A DNA stretch of 64,000 bases from Zymoseptoria tritici IPO323. Taxonomy: Eukaryota > Ascomycota > Dothideomycetes > Mycosphaerellales > Mycosphaerellaceae. Both the position numbers and the translations under genes were made by a program. Each line of letters starts with the position of its first letter. Within the stretch, counting starts at the first letter, position 1. Location: NCBI RefSeq assembly GCF_000219625.1, contig NC_018217.1, positions 1,302,001 to 1,366,000 of the forward strand, in the 5' to 3' direction. Positions 31,630 through 39,751 of this stretch are shown here, piece by piece. The notes beneath the pieces are model-generated. The model saw only the letters and a program-made list of their open reading frames with translations, was not told the DNA's origin and ran no database searches.

Positions 31630-31733
31630 TGATAGCGTGATTCACCACCCTTGAAGAACAACAAATCTAAGATCGACCACTGTATGCTCAATGTTGGTCC
31701 AAAAAGGACACCGAGTAGCTCGGAAGAAGCGTC

Positions 31734-31737
31734 AAAA
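31734..31737 (-). terminator. Pol III T4 terminator of tRNA-Gln
   Basis: TTTT on the minus strand, four bases past the tRNA discriminator base at 31742. Its position is what a functional or recently functional tRNA gene would have. Confidence 0.6.
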
Positions 31738-31741
31738 CATG

Positions 31742-31896
31742 AGGTCGACCCCGGAATCGAACCGGGATTCCCAGAATCAGAATCTGATGTGATGACTGTT
31801 GTAACGTTAGACATTGGATTCGAATGGTAGCCACTCAGCCAATGGAGGCATTGTTGTAGCAGGAGGACGCTAACTAACCCATTACACTAGTCAACC
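31742..31896 (-). tRNA. tRNA-Gln(CTG) interrupted in the D arm by about 82 nt
   Basis: On the minus strand the acceptor stem GGTTGAC (31896-31890) pairs with GTCGACC (31749-31743), including one G-U. The D stem GTGT (31887-31884) pairs with G (31874) plus CAC (31791-31789). The anticodon arm is TCAGA/TTCTGAT/TCTGG (31787-31771) with anticodon CTG at 31780-31778. The T arm is CCCGG/TTCGATT/CCGGG, and a B box GGTTCGATTCC is present. Removing 31873-31792 leaves exactly 73 nt, a canonical tRNA. The A box (TAGTGTAATGG) lies in the 5' half. Eukaryotic nuclear tRNA introns sit after position 37, so an insert between 22 and 23 is not a normal intron. The gene is either a pseudogene or a very unusual tRNA. 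Confidence 0.7.
31792..31873 (-). other. Insertion inside the tRNA-Gln D arm
   Basis: About 82 nt separate G22 from C23. The insert begins TTAG, repeating the TTAG just before it. Inside, TGGCTGAGTGG resembles a Ser/Leu-type pol III A box and TTCGAATCC resembles a B-box core only a few bases later. CATTGG and CCAATG can form a stem. This may be a collapsed piece of another tRNA gene; that is inference. Confidence 0.55.
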
Positions 31897-32601
31897 GGCT
31901 GTTGTGATGTACGGGGAGCTTGCTGGCTTAATATATACCTCACAGCTTGTATATTGGCTGAGTTATGGTCGATTTAGTAAAATTTTGGAAAGACGTCTAC
32001 TATTGTCAAAATAATGGCTGACGACAGCAGCTCAGCTAGAGGAGGGTGCTATAGGAGCACTAACTCTTCCCTGAAATCGTCATGGAAGCAGCGAGACAGG
32101 CTCATGAGTATCAGCTTCTGAGAGCAAGCAAATTTCTTCCAACTCGCTATTGTCCCTCCAACCCTGCACATTCTACACTGGCATCATGCTGCAGCTTATC
32201 CATTGCTCTTGATGAATCGAGCCCATTCCGCACTTCAGCTGGAACGACCTTGACACGGCGTGCAGGACGAATAGGAGGCACTTCCATTGACAATGTGAAG
32301 CTCTTCCGATCTTGCCTAAGGTATCCCACAAGGACTTGGTCGAAGCCGGATTTCTGCTCATGTAGATTTGAGAGCAGGGAGGGTCCTTCTACCAGATTTA
32401 TACGCCGCGAGGCCAATAGAGGAATGAATGTCGTGGTTCGATTATGTTCTGGGCGAGGTTGCCAGACTCATAGTCGATTCCTTTTGCCCATGTGTCAAGC
32501 AGTCACTGGGCGCCCAGCATTACATCATTCTCAGCTGCATCGACCTTCGCTGTTTCTGCCTTCTCTCCTGGCGAAAATAAATCAACAATATTACAGCAAC
32601 C
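31897..32601. promoter_or_regulatory. Upstream region of PPX1
   Basis: About 700 bp between the tRNA gene and PPX1. An open frame from 32082 runs into the PPX1 coding region in another frame and shows no family features. The last 60 bp before 32602 look like a fungal leader. Confidence 0.4.
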
Positions 32602-33960
32602 ATGAGAACCCCATCAGGCTTCCTCGGTGGACTGCTAATCATCGGCACTCTAGCAGCTCCATCTCAGCCTCAAGAACAAGCAGTTCTGCAACCCTCCAAG
32701 ATTGCACCCGCGAATGCCATCGAAACAGGAGTAGGTCACTTCAGCGAGTGGAGTCGAGAGACCAAGAAGAATTTTCTCATCGATTGGCAAGAAGGGCGAT
32801 CATCGCAATGGATCATTGTGCAAGGGAACGAGGGCGGTGATCTCGACAGCATGACCGCCGCCATGACTTGGGCCTACCATTTGGAGCACTCGACTGCCAA
32901 CACATCGCACCCCATCAAAGCTATCGCACTGCTGCAGACTCCCTCCGACGCTCTGGATTTACGACCCGAAAACAAGCTTGCTCTGGACAATTCTCAGATG
33001 AGCACTGGCCACTCCGACTTGCTCACAACCGATGAACTTCCAGAGGATCCGGAGAGCCTTGCGTTGGACATCAAGGGCATCGTCATCGTCGATCACGCGG
33101 TTCCCCTTCGAAAGTGGGAGAAGGCGACGATTTTGAGCATTTTCGATCACCACGTCGACTCTGGTGCCGGGATGGGCGCCAAACCACGAATCTTCGAGAA
33201 AGTCGCCAGCTGCACGACTCTCGTGGCACGCCAAATGCTTGATGAGCTGGAGGATCTGCCTTCAGAGTATCACTTGCCACATGAGCTCCTTGAGTTGATT
33301 TTGAGTGCTATTGCAATCGACTCGGATGGCCTCGAAGACGCAACGGAGGAGGACCGTAAGATCTCGGCGCGAGTCCTCAAGCGCAGCAACTGGCACAAGA
33401 AGGATCTCGATGAGAAAATGCAGGATCTCGGTAAGGAGTTGAAGGACGCGAAGAAAGATATCGGCCACCTCAATCTTCGTGACTTGCTTCGCCGCGACTG
33501 GAAGGGCGATCTGGTCGACACGCCATCGCCACGAACGCCGACTGTCAACCTGGGCTTCTCTTCCATCCCTTACTCCATGGACGAGCAGATCGAGAAGACG
33601 GAATTCCACGCTCTCTTCGACTGGTTCGCCGTTGAAGCCGCCTGGACAGCTCAAGTGGGCACAGATATCAGCGTAGCCCTCAATAAGTACAAGATCCACG
33701 ACAAGGACGGCAACAAGCAGAAGATCCGCGAAATCGTGCTCGTTGTGCGAAGTGATGTCAGAATCACTGAAGAGCAGGCCGACGACCTCTTCCGGACCGT
33801 GTCCAAGGCTATCGAGGACGAGCCCACGCTCAAGGCGAAGAAGTGGCACCGTGCGAATGAGCTTGGAAAGCGACAGATGGTCTGGACCCACGAGAGGGAG
33901 GACGCAGGCCGGAAGGTCATTCGTCCTATCATTGAGAAGGCGGTCAAGAATTGGGATTAG
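32602..33960 (+). CDS. PPX1: Exopolyphosphatase, DHH superfamily, with apparent signal peptide
   Basis: A single exon of 452 aa. The phosphoesterase motifs are GNEGGDLDSM (about residues 75-84), IVIVDHAVPL and IFDHHVDSG, with a later SAIAIDSDGL. This is the DHH/DHHA2 set of Ppx1, which releases phosphate from polyphosphate chain ends using Mn2+ or Mg2+. The C-terminal DHHA2 region is complete, and a helical KDLDEKMQDLGKELKDAKK stretch lies before it. The first 20 residues (MRTPSGFLGGLLIIGTLAAP) look like a cleavable signal peptide. Yeast Ppx1 is cytosolic and mitochondrial, so entry into the secretory or vacuolar route would differ. Assignment is firm, location inferred. Confidence 0.92.
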   Translation: MRTPSGFLGGLLIIGTLAAPSQPQEQAVLQPSKIAPANAIETGVGHFSEWSRETKKNFLIDWQEGRSSQWIIVQGNEGGDLDSMTAAMTWAYHLEHSTANTSHPIKAIALLQTPSDALDLRPENKLALDNSQMSTGHSDLLTTDELPEDPESLALDIKGIVIVDHAVPLRKWEKATILSIFDHHVDSGAGMGAKPRIFEKVASCTTLVARQMLDELEDLPSEYHLPHELLELILSAIAIDSDGLEDATEEDRKISARVLKRSNWHKKDLDEKMQDLGKELKDAKKDIGHLNLRDLLRRDWKGDLVDTPSPRTPTVNLGFSSIPYSMDEQIEKTEFHALFDWFAVEAAWTAQVGTDISVALNKYKIHDKDGNKQKIREIVLVVRSDVRITEEQADDLFRTVSKAIEDEPTLKAKKWHRANELGKRQMVWTHEREDAGRKVIRPIIEKAVKNWD

Positions 33961-34054
33961 GTACAGCGATCTGCTTACGCTTATGCACAGAATGGCGTTG
34001 TTAGAAGTGTCATCTAGATCAGAGCAATGGAGGTGTTAATCATCCTCCTGAGTG

Positions 34055-34684
34055 TTATCGATGTACCTGAAGCCAAGCACTCCATCCCTTGCCTCCACCT
34101 GTAAGCTCTTCCGAGAAAGGAGGAATGTCTGTACCAGGCGGACTCGTCATGCACATCTCCAAATATCTTGCATAATTGCCATCTCCTATACTTCCTTGCA
34201 CCACTGCCTTGCCCACACCTCTTACGTCTTCGAACATCTTCAGCGTGGTGAAGTCACAACTACCGTACATCGCTTGAAACACCTCTATCTCCAACGCATC
34301 AACACCCGTAAAGCTCTCCGTAACCTGATTCTTCGAGAACCTCGGATCCACGTCCAGCCTCACATGGATGTAATACTTCCGTATCAACGACGCAACTCTT
34401 GACTTGACCACAGGCGGTAGCGTTACGCGATCCCGCGGCGTGAGTAGGAAAGCAGGTAGCGCCGCCAAGAGGCTCGGATGCGCCATGAAGGTGTTCTCGG
34501 CGTAGAGGATCGGTGTGGCTTCGTGGTTGATCTGCTTGCACGTTTGCAGGATGTTGGCACAGAAGGATCGGTTGTGCTGTCGTTGAGGTGGGAAGGGGAT
34601 CGTGTGGACGAGTAAAAGCTCCCATATAGCATTTCGAAGCTCTGCCGGGAGGAGGAGGAGACGCGATGCGGTTTGGTCTGCCAT
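34055..34684 (-). CDS. 2EXR-like protein
   Basis: A single exon of 209 aa from the ATG at 34684. The frame extends to an ATG at 34798, but LLLLPAELRNAIWELLL directly after the inner ATG is where this family usually begins. ILQTCKQINHEATPILYAENTF completes the 2EXR signature seen in many fungal proteins of unknown function, some with F-box-like roles. There are no membrane segments. It is convergent with PPX1, with about 95 bp between stops. It belongs to the same broad family as the partial gene at the left edge. Confidence 0.8.
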   Translation of the reverse strand: MADQTASRLLLLPAELRNAIWELLLVHTIPFPPQRQHNRSFCANILQTCKQINHEATPILYAENTFMAHPSLLAALPAFLLTPRDRVTLPPVVKSRVASLIRKYYIHVRLDVDPRFSKNQVTESFTGVDALEIEVFQAMYGSCDFTTLKMFEDVRGVGKAVVQGSIGDGNYARYLEMCMTSPPGTDIPPFSEELTGGGKGWSAWLQVHR

Positions 34685-35127
34685 TGAGGAGAGTTCGAGA
34701 GGTGGCTGTTCTTTGCGGAGGAGAAGGATCATGGCGTGACCCAGTGTCGAAACAACGTGCTGTGAGTATGAGAGAATGGAAGACCTACGGTGGAACAAGG
34801 AGGATATGGCGCCGGCGACGTCTACCCGCTATCATGCTGTCGCGTGATAAGGTTCGAGCAATAGGAAGCGATGGTGTGTTGAAGGCCGAAGAGGTACATC
34901 TCGAGCTGTGTCTCGGGCACGATCGGCGTATGTCTGGTCCCATCGACCATTTTGACGATTTGACCTCACCTTGGAATGATCCGTTGTTCTTTGGCAGCAT
35001 CTATGTCACGAGCAGCAGTGGAAGGTCGATGAAAGCGCTCGCTAGACGAGATCAATACGATTGAATTGGACTGCGTGTCGTCGGCGTGACGAGGGATGCC
35101 GTCCGTGACTGAAGAGCCATTGCGACG
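34685..35127. other. Intergenic region upstream of AAA pseudogene
   Basis: About 440 bp with no reliable gene. A + frame crosses it to 35064 but shows no family similarity; it could be a decayed 5' part of the pseudogene. Confidence 0.3.
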
Positions 35128-36723
35128 TTGGCCAAGTCGGCCGCTGTCCTCAAAAGGTATCGGGCACAGGTAATGGAATGCACAGCTCATATGGAGAGAT
35201 CAAGAACACCTCTTTTTGATACAGGAAACCAGCTATGCAATGGGCGAAGGAGAGCTCTCTTGATTCTGGAGATGATGTTCCTAGACCGCGATGGTGACAG
35301 GTATGGCTGGCGCAAGATCAGCAAGTGGATCATGACTCATGGTGGAACTGCAAAGATCGAGACCCTCGATCCTGTGCCATTGCACTTGCTCCCCAATTCC
35401 AAGGGCACAGTAGATGAATTGACCCACCGCGGATCACTTTTGACGGATTGCTGGTACATCCACCGATGTACAAGTCGTACGAAGGGTCGATACGTTTACA
35501 TCGGCTTTTTGACATCGAAGGAATACAGCTCTTCATCGAGAGAAGAATCATGATCGATCCCGAAGGCCACTCGCAGCAAGACGCTCGCTATTGCTCATCC
35601 GTCTCCACAATACCGTACAGACTCGAATATCTGCTAAAGAGAGACGCGGACACAAAGCAGGCAACGCCGAACGAGCCCGACGATCCGCTCTCGTCATGGA
35701 CGAACTCAATCAACATCCCGTTCTGAGCAGGGGTTCCTTCAAACTATGTCCCTTCAAACTATCACCCATCGACCTAACATGTAGCCTTGACACGACTCAT
35801 CTCCGATGCTACCGCTGGACTGAATGTCTCTTCGGCCCCCGGCCTGATTCTGCCTCTCAGTGGTGCGCGGGTACTGCTTGACTTCCAAATCCTGGGCGGA
35901 GTTCGAGAGCGACGAGATCGTAGAGATACAATGGAACAAGCAAGGCTTTGACGCTTTGGTCATGCCTCCACCTCGGACACGACTCCTTGAAGCTCTAGTC
36001 AAGCAGGAGGAGGCGCACAAGACAAATGCTGACTTGGACGACGTTGTCAAGGGTAAAGGCCAAGGTCTGATAATGTTGCTTACAGGTCCGCCGAGCGTGG
36101 GTAAGACGTTGACGGCGGAATCAATTGCGGATGGGTTGCAGCTACCGCTTTGTGCGGCAGTGCGAGCGAGCTGGGAGACAGTGCAAAAGCAATCGAAGAG
36201 AGGTTCGGAGAAATATTGAGGCTTGCTGCGGCTTGAAATGCTGTGCTCTTGCTGAACGAGGCGGATGCTTTCCTGGATCGTAGGGTCGACTGACCTGAAG
36301 CGAGAGATCGGAACGAACTTGTTGCTGGTACAGTCGTCTCCCCTATCCAGGAAGACAAGGCAACTGACGTCGATGACAACAATCCTTCGCATTTTCGAGT
36401 ACTGAAAAGGCATTCTCATTCTCACCACAAACCGAACCGTGACTCCCGACGACGCACTCTACTCCCGCATCCACTTGACCCTCAACTTCAAAGCACTCGA
36501 CCGAGTTTCCCGGAAGTGCATCCGGAACAACATCCTGCGAGGAGCCGAGATCAGCGCCAAAGTTTTGGCGACGTTTGCGGAAGAGAAGCTCGACGGACGG
36601 CAAATCAAGAACATCATGAAGATGGCAAAATTGTTAGCCAAGGACCTTGAAGAGCCACTGAGCGCAGAGCATATTGACTATGTGCCAGCGGTGGTAGGAG
36701 ACGACATTGGACCCGTGGCTTAG
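35128..36723 (+). pseudogene. Decayed DUF7025 + AAA ATPase gene
   Basis: Pieces in several frames line up in the order of a fungal DUF7025-AAA protein. FLDRDGDRYGWRK...GGTAKIETLDPVPLHLLP (frame of 35128) is followed after a shift near 35446 by MYKSYEGSIRL...RRIMIDPEG. RGYCLTSKSWAEF and KGKGQGLIMLLTGPPSVGKT (Walker A, about 36058-36117) follow. After another shift near 36155 come ASELGDSAKAIEERFGEILRL and VLLLNEADAF, a Walker B with D changed to N. GILILTTNR and the lid end the gene at 36723. In-frame TGA codons at 36234, 36291 and 36403 stand where family members often have Trp or other residues. Several lesions make it non-functional. Family members are of unknown role. Confidence 0.75.
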
Positions 36724-36733
36724 GGTTAGGGTT
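36720..36733 (+). repeat. Short interstitial telomere-like repeat
   Basis: TTAGGGTTAGGGTT, just over two telomere units, overlaps the end of the AAA pseudogene's terminal stop. It is too short to mark a chromosome end and could be chance. Confidence 0.5.
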
Positions 36734-36998
36734 GGACCGTCTTGGAGTCTTGGCCGCATAACACGCTGCACTGCCATCCGACGCAATAGGGCAGCCAATG
36801 AATATAGCTTTCATTCGTTGAGGTCGTGGAAGCAGACGGGCCTGCGAGCATGAATCTTCGCGGCCAAGTGTGTGCGATGCATTGCTGACCTCCCGCTGCG
36901 CTTCGGAATTGACAAAGTGGTTAAATACATCCCGGAGACCAGTGCCAATAATCCGAATTACAATACAATTGATTGGTGGTGCGTCTCTTGTGTGCGTC

Positions 36999-38939
36999 TC
37001 ATCGACCCTCATCACCAAATCCGTTCAAAATCTGCGCACCATTCTCTTGCGTATAGTCAAATGGCCAAGGCCACCCTCCCGTGAGACTTCCTGGCAATTG
37101 AAACTCGTCCATAGGAGTGTGCATACCCAGGTTGTTCATCGGGAGCGGAAGATTACCGTTCTGAGCTTCAGCGACTGCTCCATTCGGAAGGCTCAGGTCA
37201 GGCAAACTTCCAAGAGGCGTTGATGTCTGAGGGAAGGATGACAGCATCTGCCGCTGAGCGTTCATGAACTGATCAATCTTCTCGATCTGTGCGCGGACAC
37301 CTTTGCTTGCGCCGGTCGCTGGCTGGAGGCCGGACTCGAGACCTTCGAGTAGATCCGCCATGGAGCCTAGCAGGCTTACGACCCGCTGGTATTTGTCTTC
37401 CGTGAGGATGCCCTGCATGACTCCCGCGAGGATCTGCCCAATGCCGCCGAGGTGGTATACCAGTGGTGTCGATATTGCTCGGAGGTAGTGTGGCGAGATG
37501 TTGTGGAAGGAGGACAGAACGGACTCTGCGACCTCGCACTTTTGGTCGACATCGTGCCAATTGCTAGATTCGAACAAAGTGATCCGGACTAGTTGCAGTG
37601 TAGCTTGGATATTGGCCGCTTGAAATCCGAACACGTCTTGACTTTTGTCTCCAGTGACCGCGACCTGGTACTCTTTAAAACGCGGAGGTAGCTGGTAGTA
37701 GAGATTGAGAATGTTCTCCATGACCTGAACATCCGGAATGCTGTCGGCAATGAGAAGCCGGACAACGGACGTACGATCGTCCCTTTGCTGCTTGTTGCGT
37801 CGCAACCTCTTGAGCGTGTGCTCCAGCACGCGGTACAGATCTGTCGTGAAATTCCAGCCTCTCAGCCAGTGCAGCTCCTCTGACGGGGATGCACTCCCAG
37901 CAGAGATCTGCTCATCGCTGATCTCGCTCGGGTAGCGGACGTTGGAGTGAGTTTCTTGCGATTTTAGTATCGTGCCGAACACGGCGCCCGTGTAAATGTC
38001 CATCGTATACATGGACCAGAAGAGACGCCGGCGTTCCTCTTTCTCGACCAGAGACAGATTTTGCGGCCATTTCTCCTCGTCGTGGAATTGTTGGATCGTG
38101 CTCAGGGTCTGAAAATGCCCCATGTATTGGTGCATCGTCTGCAATTGACCATATTGAATGCTGGTCACAGCCAACAGCGCGCATGCACGAAGATATCCGA
38201 GTCCAATGGCTTTGCTCAAATCCTTATAGATGGCGTCCTGCGCCGCGGAGAAAAACATTTCAGAAGACTTTGCTGCACTCTCGTCGAATTGGTACTTGTC
38301 ACCGGTAGCGCCATCTCGACCTCTCGCAGCTGTAAGGGCACAAGCCGCCATGACCGAGGCGAAGAAACCCCTATCGGTAAGATGGTGTCGCCGACGGATA
38401 CGTTCCCACAATGTCGGACCGTGAAATAATGGGAATAGCGGGTAGATGAACTCCATGTAGACCTCCAGGTACCGCTCAATCGTCGGTCCGCTGGCTGCAG
38501 CGAAGGACCGCCATGCCACACCCAGTTGATCCTCCGGACGTCCTTCCCGTACAGCCTCGAAAGCTCCTGTGAAGTCTGCAGAATGGCCAGTCAAGACGCT
38601 ACCGCTGAGTGACGCATTGCGGCCTTCGGTTTTCGGGCCAGGTGAGCTCGGCTACAGAACTTGTCAGCCTTGGTCGTCAAAAAGGATAGCGTTCGGCAAT
38701 TTCAGTATTACCTGTTGCTGCGATGGCAGTAGATTCGGAGGTGATATCTGTGGCAACGACTGATTCCGTCGCCGCCGCGATGGCCGCTTGTATGTGCAAT
38801 CGACGGCGAAGTCATAGCAGTTCTGGCATTGTTGCTGAGGATTTTCGGTACTCGGCCGACAGCGAATGCTCCTGCGGTGGCACAAATCGCAGGCTTGTGA
38901 TATCCGCTGTAGCTTCTTCGGCCTCTCGCTGCTGGCCAT
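36999..38939 (-). CDS. Zn2Cys6 fungal transcription factor
   Basis: Exons 38939-38712 and 38651-36999; 626 aa. The binuclear cluster is C-D-L-C-x6-C-x10-C-Q-N-C-x6-C (about residues 17-48) with the basic tail KRPSRRRR. The fungal-specific middle homology region follows in exon 2 (YMEFIYPLFPLFHGPTLWER, then EERRRLFWSMYTMDIYTG at about 240-260). The C-terminus is Pro/Gly/Asn-rich and may activate transcription. Zn2Cys6 dimers bind CGG half-sites; the targets here cannot be read. The intron is 60 bp with the GT-AG rule. The gene is convergent with the AAA pseudogene. Confidence 0.92.
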
Positions 38940-39751
38940 GGGATGACCGTGGTGACAGGGAAAGGACCTGACTCCGTGAAGAAGCCGCCTAACAGCTTAG
39001 GATCGTACGCTGGAAACAGCTTTGCCAAAGCTGAAGAGCAGACCTGAAGGTAGTTAAAAGCAGAGCCGCGTAGCACTGTAGCACTTTTGCAGTTGCAGAT
39101 GGAACAATGTGGATGAAGGTTGATTGGAGCCTTCCGCGAGTGATAGCCGTCCTCGGCTCGGAGTAGGGAGGGGCAGATCTGAGGTTTGGATAGACCCCAG
39201 ATTCCACCAAGTAGGCTTCAGTGGAGAGGGAAATAATTTGCAGAGGCTAATTGGCTGGTCGAGAGAGATTCCAAATAGGTAGCGTTGCATTGCCGAGACT
39301 ATGGCAGGTATGGCTGCTCCCGCGCATGGGGCAAAAGCTTAGTGACAGCTAGCTTGATACCACCATTCATTGAAGATCTATGTTCTTGCGCTGCAGTCGA
39401 CGGAAGATCTCCAATAGTTCAATCCGTATCTGGCATATGCTGCACCGGCGAGAGCGGTCCGCGCGATACGCAATAGCCGCACTATTCCGAGGGCCGGCTA
39501 GGCTTCCAACGACACTCGTGTGTTGCTTATTAGAACGTGCCACTGCTGGTACCTCGTAGAAAGACCACCCCGCGGGAAGATGCAAATGTCGACCTCCGCA
39601 CGGGATAGCTGTGGCGATATGGCCCTGGCCGGCCTTCATTGTCGCATACTCGCAGTCAGGGAAACCTGGTCATAGACATGATTTAGGAGAGATTGCGAGG
39701 CATTTGCCACAAGCCCTACTCGGGTTGTCGACTGTGGCCATGCATCATGCC
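38940..39751. promoter_or_regulatory. Upstream region of the Zn2Cys6 factor
   Basis: About 810 bp between the start of the regulator (-) and the stop of ELP2 (-). It contains the regulator's promoter and the ELP2 3' UTR. No gene seen. Confidence 0.4.

Larger units (their letters stand above)
31115..31741. other. Intergenic region with a 43-bp tandem duplication
   Basis: About 630 bp between the coiled-coil protein gene and the tRNA gene. It contains the duplication at 31544-31629 and otherwise nothing recognisable. Confidence 0.4.

Noticed and set aside
31577..32026. Possible inverted repeats (GCTGACGACAG and its complement) bounding a mobile element around the tRNA
   Set aside because: Only 11 bp match and no target duplication is visible.
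32082..32840. 252-codon + frame upstream of and overlapping PPX1
   Set aside because: It runs into PPX1 in a different frame and shows no domain.
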